A stretch of 64,000 nt of DNA from Carya illinoinensis (Eukaryota > Streptophyta > Magnoliopsida > Fagales > Juglandaceae), in contig NC_056766.1 in NCBI RefSeq assembly GCF_018687715.1, positions 28,899,433 to 28,963,432 of the forward strand, written 5' to 3'. The translations under genes were made by a program, and so were the position numbers. Position 1 is the stretch's first letter; every line of letters begins with the position of its first letter. The notes beneath the pieces are model-generated. The model made no database searches, was not told the DNA's origin, and saw nothing but the letters and a program-made list of their open reading frames with translations. Of this stretch, positions 32,641 to 43,138 are shown piece by piece.

Positions 32641-34491
32641 CTTTTTTTCAAAAATAACACCCTCATCAAACTTATTTATATAATATTCTGCTAGATCATC
32701 CACAGTGTATAGTGTATACATCACATGTACACCAGACCAGAATGGGGGCATATGTATGTATAATGGATGCAGGCAGCTCATGTCATGTAGCAGTACTCTC
32801 GATCTGTTGCATTCATTTTACATGCCTTTTTCTTTTTCGGATGATACATATATATATATTCCTGTAAAAAAGGTTGAGGTATGTCCAAAAGAACATGATC
32901 ATATTAATATTCAGGACAAGCAAGATGGGTGCTTGGTCGGTCCACCGCCTTCTATATATTGATAGGAACGATTATGTTGAATTAAAATAACCAAAAATTG
33001 TTCTGTTTTGGTCATGATGGGAATCTTTGACAGAACGGACGATGGCTAATATTTTACACCTTTATAAATGCACTTGACGATCAGGACCGCGCAAGAGTTA
33101 GGGCACCATTCATCATCTCGTTAACCCATTGTTACATTTCGTATTAACTCATTAATTATTTTGTAGTAATGCTATATAGAGTCGTGGAGTGTGTAATTAT
33201 CGTGCAATCACTTTAAAAAAGAGTGAGGTTCATGATTAAAAAGTTAGTTTTTTTTTTCACATGGATCCCGCATTAATTTTAGTTTTTTTTTTCACATGAG
33301 TCCGTATTAATTCACTTTTTTTTAAAAAGACTCCACGACGTTTACATAACCACGACTATAAATATTATTTCTATTTGTTTAATAGGTTTTGTTTGAGTAC
33401 TTTTGAGTAGCTCTACACCCACTGACTCGGGATTTAAATTTAGTTGACAAGTATAATTTTTTTTATGTATTTTTATCACAATATTAATAAAAAATACTAA
33501 CTTAATCACTAATTAAAAAACTTAAAAACAAAAATTCATTTATCGGGAGAAATACTCAGACCCATTATCCAGATATATACCAAACATTTCTCTGGACCGG
33601 ACTTTTTGGCTCTATATAACCAGCTTGGCTCTCATGATTTTTCAAATACTTTTACTCCATTGCATGCCAATTACTTTGTTTGGTGATTGTTTTTACTCGT
33701 TACTCATAATTTTGTGATTATTTTGTATTTTGAATAATTTTGTAAGCAAGTATAAATATTTCTACATGATGAATAAATCAAAATTAATACATACCAATTC
33801 ATCAATATTATTCATCAGTGTTTGAGTGTACTTCTCCCAATTATGAACAAATAAAATTTGAGAAATCATGCCATGTGAAATCACCCTAATATAATAATTT
33901 CTTGCTAGATGATCAATTTGTGTTAATTGCGGCCTCCAAACGATCGACAAATTGCAATGTATTCTAAATTTTACAAATATAGGTCAAAATTAACTGTAAC
34001 AAATTTAAAGCTGTCAAAATTTCCTTTTCATTCCTTTTTTTTTTTTTTTTTTATGCGAAACTGACTTCATTAATTCCTTAGAGAGAAGTTACATCCATGA
34101 CTGAATACATATAGAAAAATTCTCAGATCATAAGCCAATTACAATGTTAGGAGTTTTACCAATACACAAATTCCATAATCATCAAAAGTTTCCTTGTAAT
34201 TTTAAAAGGTCATTTGTGTTAATTTTTCTGCTTAATTAGGAGCATATATATATTTGTAATTGTTAGACAAAAGTTTGAGAAAGTCGTGCATGATAATATT
34301 ATATATATATATATATATATATTACATTCTATATTTTTTGAAAAAAAAAAAATTGAAGAAGAGAGAACATTGCACAACCGTCCAACCTTATAATTAAATA
34401 AAAATCATATTCTGGAACATAAAAATTCATAAAACTTACTCCATACACTGATCATCAGAGTTACCATGAAATTACTAAAGCCTTGGCGTGA
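32641..34491. other. Intergenic DNA between the nested LTR elements and the OCT gene
   Basis: No gene seen. It holds a MITE at 33174-33361, a T tract near 34036-34052 and a (TA)n run at about 34302-34322. It is the 3' flank of the minus-strand OCT gene. Confidence 0.5.
33174..33361. mobile_element. MITE with AGTCGTGG ends, about 188 bp
   Basis: Left end TATAGAGTCGTGG and right end CCACGACTATA are inverted repeats. A second, inner copy of the motif (ACTCCACGACG at about 33340-33350) stands just before the right end. The interior has two similar segments ending TTTTTTTTCACATG. No coding capacity. Confidence 0.65.
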
Positions 34492-36099
34492 TCAAGACTC
34501 GAGACCTGCATTCATCCCATGATTGACGACAACTTCTCTAACTACTTCTGCATGCTCTTCCTCCTCCATTGTATCACAAAGTGCCCTACCCCTTGTCTCC
34601 GGCAAACACACTGCAAACATCCCACAACATCCTATGACAATCCCAAACACCCCATACGATGCAAATCCATATTCTCTCCCCACAGCCACCAGCATCGGAC
34701 ACAACACCCCTCCAAGCACCAGTGCTTGCCTCACCAAAGACATAGCTGAGTTCCTTACGCATGTCGGAAACATCTCTATTGTGAATATGAGCAATATGTT
34801 AAACGCAGTGCAGGCGCTGAAAAATGATACCAACTCAAGCGCAATCTGCAATCTTATCCATACATTTCCTTTCAGAACGCACAAGATGCTACAAACCCCA
34901 CTAATGGTGGTGAAAACTAGGACTGAACTTTTTCTGTTCAACTTTCCGATGAGAAAGAAGGTGAACAATGAAGATGGCAGCTCGGAAAGGGCATTGAATG
35001 TGACGCTCAGATAGAGGTTGAATTTTAAGTTTCCGAGACCTAATGGCATGCCATAGTATACTAATCCAACGCCAAATCCTATCACCATAACGGCGGATAG
35101 CCTTCGAAAAGCCCATCTTTTCTGCAGCAGGATCTTGAAAGCTGAGTAAAGATTAGGGTTGCCCGTTTCTTGCGGATCCAAAGACACTGATCTGGAAAAA
35201 TCCCGGGTTGAGCTGGTACTAGGGTTAAAGGAAGCAATACTTCTTAATGTGGCCATTGCTTCTACTTCACGTCCACGCACAAATAGCCATCTGGGAGACT
35301 CGCGAACAAAGAAGTGGACTAAAATGGTATAGAAGAGTGCTGGGATAGAAGTCCATAGATAAAGAGATCTCCATGAAGAACCTCTGTTCATATAAGCCAT
35401 AGCTGGGAGTGATAAAAACCCTAGAGTAAAGCAAAAGAATCCTATGACCCCAACCTGGCCACGCCACGACTTCCCCACAAGCTCAGTTGCTAACACAAGT
35501 GCGCAAGTTCCGATTGTTGAACGGAAAAAACCGCAAAGGAATCTTAAAGCAGAGTAAATCCATATGTTAGCTGAGAAAACAGTTAGCATTGAAGATAGAG
35601 ACATCATGAGGCATGAGAGAAAGAGCATGTTTTTGCGACCGAGTGAGGAGTCAGCTAGGGAGGCAAGAACGAATCCACCCACAAGGCAACCCATGAAGAA
35701 GGAAGAAGCGGGGAGGCCAGTGACAATGGAGGAAGTGCACTCCAAGCTCCAGTCAGAGATAATTGAAATGTGATTGGGCCAATCCCAGGACCATGAATTC
35801 TTGGGAAGATGGCAGATGTTGGAGACCGAGTTGCATGACTCGTCCCCGAGGCGAGTAGTACAGTGCCATGTTGGGTGTGCATCAGTGAAGATACTTATGA
35901 ATGTTTGCTGCGCATCGAAGATCCATGCCATGGATACAAATATGGATTGAATGAATTGTGACCATCCGAAATCTCCGATGCACCGTTCTATGTTTGAATC
36001 AAGGGATGGGAGGCGTTTCTCTAGGCATGGTAGGGTGTTAATGTCTGACTCGGCCGAGTCGGCTTGAGAGATTATAAGAGGAGTTGAATCTGCGGCCAT
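34492..36099 (-). CDS. Organic cation/carnitine transporter (plant OCT family, MFS)
   Basis: A single uninterrupted frame of 535 residues, the usual length of plant OCT proteins, which are mostly intronless. The N terminus is cytosolic and contains CLEKRLPSLDSNIERCIGDF. TM1 lies at about 46-68, followed by a loop with several Cys (HPTWHCTT, DESCNSVSNIC, LECTSS) as in SLC22-type transporters. The MFS loop after TM2 reads DSSLGRK. RFLCGFFRSTIG and GKSWRGQVG follow. After TM6 comes VRESPRWLFVRGR, then a cytosolic Ser-rich loop, and six more hydrophobic segments ending with CLPETRGR. Members move organic cations or carnitine across the plasma membrane or tonoplast; the substrate and membrane of this one are not shown by sequence. 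I place it near Arabidopsis OCT2/OCT3 without being able to choose. No broken residues are seen. Confidence 0.92.
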   Translation of the reverse strand: MAADSTPLIISQADSAESDINTLPCLEKRLPSLDSNIERCIGDFGWSQFIQSIFVSMAWIFDAQQTFISIFTDAHPTWHCTTRLGDESCNSVSNICHLPKNSWSWDWPNHISIISDWSLECTSSIVTGLPASSFFMGCLVGGFVLASLADSSLGRKNMLFLSCLMMSLSSMLTVFSANIWIYSALRFLCGFFRSTIGTCALVLATELVGKSWRGQVGVIGFFCFTLGFLSLPAMAYMNRGSSWRSLYLWTSIPALFYTILVHFFVRESPRWLFVRGREVEAMATLRSIASFNPSTSSTRDFSRSVSLDPQETGNPNLYSAFKILLQKRWAFRRLSAVMVIGFGVGLVYYGMPLGLGNLKFNLYLSVTFNALSELPSSLFTFFLIGKLNRKSSVLVFTTISGVCSILCVLKGNVWIRLQIALELVSFFSACTAFNILLIFTIEMFPTCVRNSAMSLVRQALVLGGVLCPMLVAVGREYGFASYGVFGIVIGCCGMFAVCLPETRGRALCDTMEEEEHAEVVREVVVNHGMNAGLES

Positions 36100-36200
36100 T
36101 TGAGTACCAAATTTATATTTATGTAGGAAGATCTGGTGCGTGAGCGAGTGAGCACTGAAGGTTTTATATGTATATATAAGATGTGTTGGGCTGTGTTGTA
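36100..36200 (-). promoter_or_regulatory. Core promoter and 5' UTR of the OCT gene
   Basis: On the minus strand a TATATATA box lies at 36178-36171, about 72 bases before the ATG at 36099, embedded in CTTATATATACATATAAAAC. A CAGCCCAACAC segment lies just upstream (about 36188-36198). Spacing leaves a 5' leader of roughly 40 bases. Confidence 0.5.
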
Positions 36201-36426
36201 CACCACGATCATGTGTTTAATGAGTTTTGCTAAGCGTATAAGCAAATTTGTTTACTGATTTACGTATCAATACTGTTGCATTTATATTTAAAATTTAAAT
36301 TGGCATCATATTTATTAAAGTCTGATTTTCTAACCAATCACATTAGATGAGTATGTATATTGGTGCGCATAATCGATTACAACTAAATGTTTCTGTGTTT
36401 TTTAGGTACCTAAGTCAAACTTTGGT

Positions 36427-36459
<33 letters not shown>

Positions 36460-36600
36460 CAGAAAACATATTAATATATAAATTAGTAACACAATATCAT
36501 ATTATTTGGTTGTTATTGGAGTCTTGAGATTCCTAAGCAGGTGGCAGATCTAGGGATATAATTCATGACCTATATAATATATACATATATGACACATTCG

Positions 36601-36634
<34 letters not shown>

Positions 36635-37235
36635 AGTAATGCTATTCATCATTTCAATTTTTAACATCCTCTTATGATCATCACCTGATATGGTATTAGA
36701 TAATTAGAGATTATTTATTATATTTCACTTGTGAACCTATTATCTAATATTACATCATGAAATGATGAAAAGATAATGAAAAAATAGATTAAGAATATAT
36801 TTTTTTCATATATAAAACAAAAACTCACAAATAGAAAAATCAAAATTGATTTTGTGATATTAATTTGATATATAATATATCACTACTAACAAAATAACTT
36901 GCAAAGGATTAGGTTTGGTAACTAAACATATATATATATATATATATCCGGCCTAAGGGATGTTTATCCTAAAAATAGTATTAGATACAGTCTTAACACA
37001 AAGAGATTACAAAAATTAAATCCACAAACTTACGTAGTTTCATTAAATTCGTTAAATCTATTTGATAATAAAAGTAATTTTACAATCTGATATATCATAT
37101 CAAGTCACCTCAATTTATGCATTTACTTTTGTATAATCTCTTTGTGGCTAAATTCTTTTCTTTATAAAAACTAGTGTCCGGGATATACCATCAAGAAGTG
37201 AAATTTTTATGCGAGTTTAAGTTTTGTACAATATT
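36201..37235. other. Intergenic AT-rich DNA upstream of the OCT gene
   Basis: Several (TA)n runs (36427-36460, 36603-36631, 36929-36948) and one MITE at 36645-36769. No gene seen. Confidence 0.5.
36645..36769. mobile_element. MITE, about 125 bp, ends TTCATCATTTCA
   Basis: TTCATCATTTCA at 36645-36656 is the exact inverse of TGAAATGATGAA at 36758-36769. The interior also tends to fold on itself (TATTAGATAATTAGAG against CTATTATCTAATATTA). It starts right after a (TA)n run. Confidence 0.7.
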
Positions 37236-38070
37236 TTAAAAGGGAGTGTTTGAAGTACGTGTTGGTATACTCCCTAATGCATGACTAGTCTACAAACCAT
37301 TTCCCTTACTCTAATGCATGGAATTCAAAACGAAACCTTGAGTGGAATGAATAAAAGTATATAAATTTGTTTAAAATTAAAATTTAATTCCGTCCTAAGA
37401 TATTAACATGAGGCCTAGAACAGGATTAATAGTTTTTATTATAATTTCAACTAATCACTTCCAACATATGCATGTGATAAATGTCCAGAAAAGGAAGAAA
37501 AATCCTTATGTGATACAGTAGTACTTAGTTGGATATAATTTGTAATAAATTTCTAATTAGAAATACTAATTTTGTCCTCTAGCTATCATTGCAAATTCCA
37601 TTATTTTGGTACCTAAATCATTTTCCTCATTCATAATGAAGGCAAGTCTATCATGAGCTACTACTCATGTTCTGGTACCATATAATTCAGTACTATATTA
37701 TATTTATATATATAGTTGCAATTAGTTCTATTTGGTTTGTCTTTGTTTGTCTATATGGGGCATGGGTTTCATTTCTCATGAGGAACCACAAATTTTTGGT
37801 GCATCACATTTATGCATTTACAATTCATGTGATGGTATTGATATTCTTAAAGAGTAATACTACATACAGTCACTTTTGCGTATTCCCTGCGCACTCTATT
37901 AATATGATTAGCTGAATTAATTTGTTTTAATATAAAACTAATTATATTACTAGAATGCACAAAAGAGTTCGTAAAAGTGACTGCACATAGAATTTTTATT
38001 TTCTAAAAAGAGTTCTATTTACACATAGCTTGCATTTGGTACAGGATAAAGCAAATCTTGGTTTTCATTT
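37236..38070. repeat. Tandem segmental duplication, copy 1 (with MITE)
   Basis: Matches 38641-39197 in order. Shared words include AATGCATGACTAGTCTACAA (37277 and 38671), AATTTGTAATAAATTTCTAA (37539 and 38806), GGCAAGTCTATCATGAGCTA, TGGGGCATGGGTTTCATTTC and GTATTGATATTCTTAAA. Copy 1 has about 125 extra bases at 37335-37500 and a MITE at about 37850-38008 that copy 2 lacks. Confidence 0.88.
37850..38008. mobile_element. MITE with 9-bp-like target duplication; empty site known from copy 2
   Basis: CAGTCACTTTTGCG at 37867-37880 is the inverse (one mismatch) of CGTAAAAGTGACTG at 37970-37983, and the similarity extends outward to about 28 bases. The flanks TTCTTAAAG and TTCTAAAAAG look like a target duplication of about 9 bases, as made by Mutator-like elements. 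Copy 2 of the segmental duplication reads straight from TATTGATATTCTTAAA into AGGAGTTCTATTT at 39120-39149, which is the unoccupied site. Confidence 0.8.
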
Positions 38071-38640
38071 CCCTCGTGATGGACCTGAAAGAGGGGGGAC
38101 ATGCCAATGCAAGTATCCGCTTGGGATCATGTCTTTTTAGGTCTAATGAATTATGCTCGTACATTTGGTTTGCATCCTAGCATTAATGTCCTTATAAAAA
38201 TGTGACCAATATTTATTTCCTAATTTCTATTCATTAAAAAATATATCATATAATATTTGTGAGAAGCTGATTCCAAAAAACGTCTTTAAATTACTGCATG
38301 ACTATTCAATGGCCGGATTAATTGAAATTCAAGAACATATATACTCCATTAATATATAGTTCATGAGTACGGCCATATAGATGATCATGATCATAACATT
38401 AATCTTGGAACAAATAATATATATTACTTTTATGTATCCTTTTGTTTTGTTTCTTTTTTTTTTTTTTTTATTTATAAATAATGACAGATTAATTAAGACC
38501 ACAACACAATGGAGAATGTACATCCCAAAATAATCGACGACAAAATCACAGGATTAATAAAAGAAAAATAAATGTCAACAGAATGATGTAAAGGATACAA
38601 GTTAACGGGGGGCATCGGTGGTATAAATTTAAATGACCTG
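38071..38640. other. Spacer between duplication copies
   Basis: No gene. T tract at about 38452-38468. Confidence 0.5.
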
Positions 38641-39197
38641 CAAAAGGGAGTGTGTGAAGTTGGTATACTCCTTAATGCATGACTAGTCTACAAACCATTT
38701 CCCTTACTCTAATGCATGGAATCTAATGATTAATTACGCTATGTCTCTAGCTAGCTAGCTAGAGAACTCATATATATGTAAAACAGTACGTAGTACTTGC
38801 GTAGAATTTGTAATAAATTTCTAATCAGAAATACTAATTTTTTCCTCTGGCTATCATTGCAAATTCCATTATTTTGGTAGCTAAATTATTTTCCTCATTC
38901 ATAATGAAGGCAAGTCTATCATGAGCTACTACTAATGTTCTGGTACTATATAATTCAGTACTATAATATTATATTTATATATATATATATATATAGTTGC
39001 AATTATGTTCTATTTGGTTTGTCTTTGTTTGTCTATATGGGGCATGGGTTTCATTTCTCATGATGAGCCGTAGATTTTTTGGTGCATCACATTCATGCAT
39101 TTACAATTCATGTGACAGTATTGATATTCTTAAAAGGAGTTCTATTTACTCATAACTCGCATTTGATGCAGGATAAAGCAAATCTTGATTTTCATTT
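38641..39197. repeat. Tandem segmental duplication, copy 2, cut by a copia LTR
   Basis: Nearly identical to copy 1 over its aligned parts. It ends at TTCATTT, exactly where the copia-like LTR begins at 39198, whereas copy 1 continues with CCCTCGTG. The retroelement therefore landed in copy 2 after the duplication. Confidence 0.85.
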
Positions 39198-40218
39198 TGA
39201 AAAAGTAGTAGTTCTACCCAACACTACACCTAGAGGGGGGTAAATAGGTGTAATTCAATTTTTATGGTCTTTTAAAAATTAGACAAATAATCAGATAATA
39301 AATGAATCAAATAACACAAATAATCAACACATAATTTTGATCACAGAGTGGAAACTCATTTGAAGAACATCTTCAAAATCTAAAACCACTCCGGGTGTAA
39401 GACTCCACCTCAAATCCACTATAGAAATTTTAGTTTGTTACAACCAATTTAGAGACACTCACAAAACTTTTATAATAGCTAAACTTGGCTTGCAACACCA
39501 CGAGTGACTCACTCGATCTCTACACGCATGTAGTGTCGGAATTCCGACCTTCCTATAGCTTCCCACGAGAACCTCTCGATCTCTGCATCAACGGCAGCTC
39601 TGGACTCTTCCGCCCAACAAAAATGTCCACTTCAATAGACTCAAGTAAGAGTTGATTTTGAATGTGTTGTGGTGGAGAAATATTTATTCAAGAGAGAATC
39701 AACCAAATGGGGGAGAGTTTGCTCTAAGAAGTTCTTGGAGGCCCTTAGGGTTTTTGCTCTGATTCTCCACACCAAAAACAGAAGTTAAGTTGTTCTATTT
39801 ATAGTTCCCATCAAATGAGGTGCTTCAAAACCCTACATTGTAAGAGATCTGGAACATTGGCTCGAGCGAAGTATCAAGCGAAGGTCGAGCGCTACAATCT
39901 GCCTCAATTTGCTCGAGCGCCCTGTCGAGCGAGTATCGAGCGGTTGACTCTGCCTGAGTTCGCTCGATCTTAGTGTCGAGCGAGGGTTGAGCGGTTCAAC
40001 CTGCCTAAGTTCGCTTGAGCGCCCTATTGAGTGAGTATTGAGCGGTTCAATCTGCTTGAGTTTGCTCGAGCGCTCTGTCGAACGAGGGTTGAGCGAAGTC
40101 ACCTTCTTTTGACCAATAATGAGCACACTTCAAGCCTTTCCGCAACAACACTTGTTACAACACTATTTTATACATGTTTTCATAAGAATATGCCAATACG
40201 CTCATTTTTCCCTCAACA
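39198..40218 (-). repeat. 3' LTR of the copia-like element with CGAGCG minisatellite
   Basis: Complete LTR. At 39860-40100 it holds about four imperfect units of roughly 57-60 bases built on GCTCGAGCG, GTCGAGCGAG and TTGAGCGGTTCAA. The same CTCGAGCGA-type motif returns in the element interior at 42751-42872. Confidence 0.85.
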
Positions 40219-40865
40219 ATCTCCCCCTTTGGCATTTCTGTGACAAAACCTTTAACCTATACATATGACTTAATCCTAGCACACCCACTAGATCCATATT
40301 TGTGAACATGTTGAAATATTTCTGCACAGGCTTAGCAAACAGTTAAACATACCCATTCACATATGCACAAAAATGTGTTTGCAATTCTCAAATCATAATT
40401 CATGAACAGTCATGTCAAGTACAGGTTTTAGAAAAGAAATATTTCATTAAGCAACAAATCAGAGATTGAGTTCAAGAAACATTAGTCAAACAACAACAGC
40501 TAACAAGAGATATAAATCAACAGACATAACCAAAAGCTGATGTTCCCCAAAAAAAAATGTGTTAGTATAAGTAACACTCCACACTCCCCCTGAGTTAATA
40601 CTGTACTAGAAACATTAGTCAAACCATAGCAGCTAACAAGAGATATAAATCAACAGACATAACTAAAAGCTGCTGTTCCCCCCAAAAAAATGTGTTAGTA
40701 AAAGTAATACTCCACACTCTCCCTGAGTTAATACTGTACTACTCCCCCTCAACAATATCTCCCCCTTTTTGTCACAAGAGGCCAAGGGTCTCAATCATCA
40801 CCATCGGCATCCTCATCATCCTCATTAAGCTGCCTTTCAATGTCGTTAAAATGTTGGGTCACAAG
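40219..40865. other. Element interior between 3' LTR and the accessory ORF
   Basis: Contains a direct duplication: GAAACATTAGTCAAAC is followed by GCTAACAAGAGATATAAATC at 40478-40520 and again at 40609-40650, with CTCCACACT-CCCTGAGTTAA after each. Pyrimidine-rich CTCCCCCT segments near 40222 and 40742 are possible polypurine tracts (purine on the minus strand); the one at 40220-40230 abuts the LTR. Confidence 0.6.
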
Positions 40866-41981
40866 CTACTGCAGGTTATCGATTTTAACATTGAGGCTAT
40901 GAACCGTAGCATCTATAGTATCGAACTGGGCGTCAAGGCGGGCTAGATACTCAAGTACCTGCTGAAGACTGGGCTCCAACAAACCGAGGGCTGAAGAGGA
41001 TGGATGAGAGCTGGAAGGGGCCGAGGTAGACGGTTGAGAACTAGATGGTCGGGAGCTCGAAGGCTGAGAGGAGGGAGTGGGAGGGTACTCAACACGGAGA
41101 GGGTGTGGAGTTGTGTGAGCACGATTGAGCTGAGCTGTCCTACGACCAATAGGAGCCTTAAGTGCAATTCTAGGCTCCTGAGGAAGGAAAGCAACAGACT
41201 GAGAGAAGGCCAATCGGGTGATTAGACAAGGTAAAGATAAACCAATCCATGTTTTGGAGGACCGATACGCCTCAATGATAACCCGACATAGAAGACTTCC
41301 TAGATCAATGGAGACACCATTGATCAAGGCATACAGCAGAATGGCACGATCAAGACCCACATCACTATTATGACCAGTAGGATCTAAATTCGTAAGAATA
41401 ATCCTACTGAGAATGAGGTGATCAGGTGTAAAACGAGTAGTTGAAATAGGGGTTGTCCCTTCCCAACTACTAGGCCGACCACAAAGACAACTACCAATGA
41501 CTTGTGAACTGGGAGGAGATGTCCGTGAGTAGGAAAACTCGGGATAGGACACACGAGGGGCATTTAGCAGATTCGCTATCATGCCCGGAGTTACTCGGAA
41601 AACAACGTTCCGGAGACTGATCTCAAACGAGTCATCAACAGACACGTCATGAATGTTAGAGTAAAACTCCCTAACCAACTCCACAGAAGGAGTGGGATGA
41701 CCAGTGGTCAATGCCTGCCACTGACGAGACTCAAAAATGTGGGGAATGATAATTTCGGTAAGCTCACCTAAAGCCACTTCACGCTCGACTATGGGAGTAC
41801 GGTGCGAGAAGTTCTGAAAATACAACTCCTGGGCTCGGGCACTATGGAAGTGAGCTTGAGCGGGTGCAGGGGGTTTTGGCGAGGACGAACACGTCGAGAC
41901 ATGGTTTCGGCTGTAGACAGAGTCAATGACGTTAGACAAGGCTAAGGCAATGTAAAGACGTGATGAATGCATGCCAACCAT
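40866..41981 (-). CDS. Accessory ORF of the copia-like element: putative plant transposon protein domain, 371 codons
   Basis: A long open frame on the gag strand. The body (about residues 50-290) has ARAQELYFQNFSHRTPIVER, ELVREFYSNIHDV, FEISLRNVVFRVTPGMIANL and LDRAILLYALINGVSIDLGS, an order I know from plant proteins annotated 'putative plant transposon protein' (PF20167 type). A Pro/Ser-rich tail with repeated PSSSQPSTS-like words and a coiled-coil end (LQQVLEYLARLDAQFDTIDA) follow. The first about 30 codons look non-genic: another frame has an ATG at 41902-41900 followed by SRRVRPRQ, after which a one-base shift leads into the conserved frame, so the real start was probably there and is frame-shifted. 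Function is unknown; it occupies the place where pol is missing. Confidence 0.6.
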   Translation of the reverse strand: MVGMHSSRLYIALALSNVIDSVYSRNHVSTCSSSPKPPAPAQAHFHSARAQELYFQNFSHRTPIVEREVALGELTEIIIPHIFESRQWQALTTGHPTPSVELVREFYSNIHDVSVDDSFEISLRNVVFRVTPGMIANLLNAPRVSYPEFSYSRTSPPSSQVIGSCLCGRPSSWEGTTPISTTRFTPDHLILSRIILTNLDPTGHNSDVGLDRAILLYALINGVSIDLGSLLCRVIIEAYRSSKTWIGLSLPCLITRLAFSQSVAFLPQEPRIALKAPIGRRTAQLNRAHTTPHPLRVEYPPTPSSQPSSSRPSSSQPSTSAPSSSHPSSSALGLLEPSLQQVLEYLARLDAQFDTIDATVHSLNVKIDNLQ

Positions 41982-42069
41982 GCTGACACAACAATACCAA
42001 CCGATAATGTAAGACTTGGTGCATGCCCTATGTCAGTCTTCATTTTTCAAATCAATGATAAATGTCTAG

Positions 42070-42250
42070 TCCAAAGTGTCCCATATGCATGCCAATGCCA
42101 ACTCATGTGCATGACCAACATGCATGCTAATGCCAACCCATGTGCATGACTCATATGCAATGACAACCCACATGCATGACCCATATGCAATGACAACCCA
42201 CATGCATGACCCATGTGCATGCCAATGCCAACCCATTTGCAAGCCAATGC
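42070..42250. repeat. About 30-bp minisatellite, CATGCATGACCCATATGCAA type
   Basis: Six or so imperfect units built from CATGCATG, ACCCATATGCAATGACAAC and GCCAATGCCAACCCA. Open frames across it are low-complexity products of the repeat. Confidence 0.8.
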
Positions 42251-43138
42251 CACTTCTAAACTAAAACACCCTCAAACCCAATGCAATCTTAGTTAAACGA
42301 TGTCCCAAACCTAGGATAGACATGAAATAGGTATGGGAACAATGCTATGCCAATGCATGATGAAAAAGAGAATACACAATTCATTTAGGCATTTTATCGA
42401 ACACTTGGAGTGCATCCAAGTGAGAAACTCGGGCATAAGCCCATGGGAGTTTCAAAAGCCTCCTAAATACACTCAAAAACCCAACAATGACTCCACAAGA
42501 GCCTCAATAAACCAAAAGAATGGAAAACAATCAAAGAAATATCTCAAAAACCCAATCCAAAACCCATATGCACAAAACACGGAAAACACCCAAAATAAAA
42601 GCACCAAATCATGAAAATACAAAAGAGAAAGGGCTTTACCTTGATTTGGAGATGATTTCGGAAGGAAAACACAAGATTAAATGAAGAAATTTCGAGAAAA
42701 GAGGAAGAAAATCGCACGGGAGGGAAAAACTGGAAAACAGAGCACTGTACTCGAGCAGCTCAAGCGGCGCTCGACTTTTATAACAGGCGTTCACTCGAGT
42801 GAACTTAAAACCCTAGAGCAGCTGTCAAGCGGTTTTCGCTCGAGCGGAGTCGAGCGAGTGTCGAGCGAGACCACCAAAAAAGCACATTTTGCCCAGTTTT
42901 GAAGCACACAACACTCACATGACTTGGACAAATACTGGGAATGTCAATTTTCACACCAAGAGTACATATCAAATGTAGAGGAGCATCATATTCCCATAAA
43001 ATACGCAGTTAAAAACAAAGTATCACAAGTAATATAGATGTGCGTGTTTAAAGCGGTCCTTGCTCAATCAAGAAATTTCAACCGTAAGGCGTGAGTAATG
43101 CATACCTGTCAGTCTACAGCACCAAGACCATGTGTGGC
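42251..43138. other. Element interior, no coding domain
   Basis: This is where protease and polymerase would be expected in an intact copia element on this strand. I see only A-rich DNA and, at 42751-42872, CTCGAGCG motifs like those in the LTR. It ends next to the stop of the gag zinc-knuckle segment. Confidence 0.5.

Noticed and set aside
34523..35014. 163-codon plus-strand ORF
   Set aside because: Antisense shadow of the OCT transporter gene, with no domain of its own.
42047..42253. 68-codon Met/His/Gly-rich ORF
   Set aside because: Translation of the CATGCATG minisatellite.
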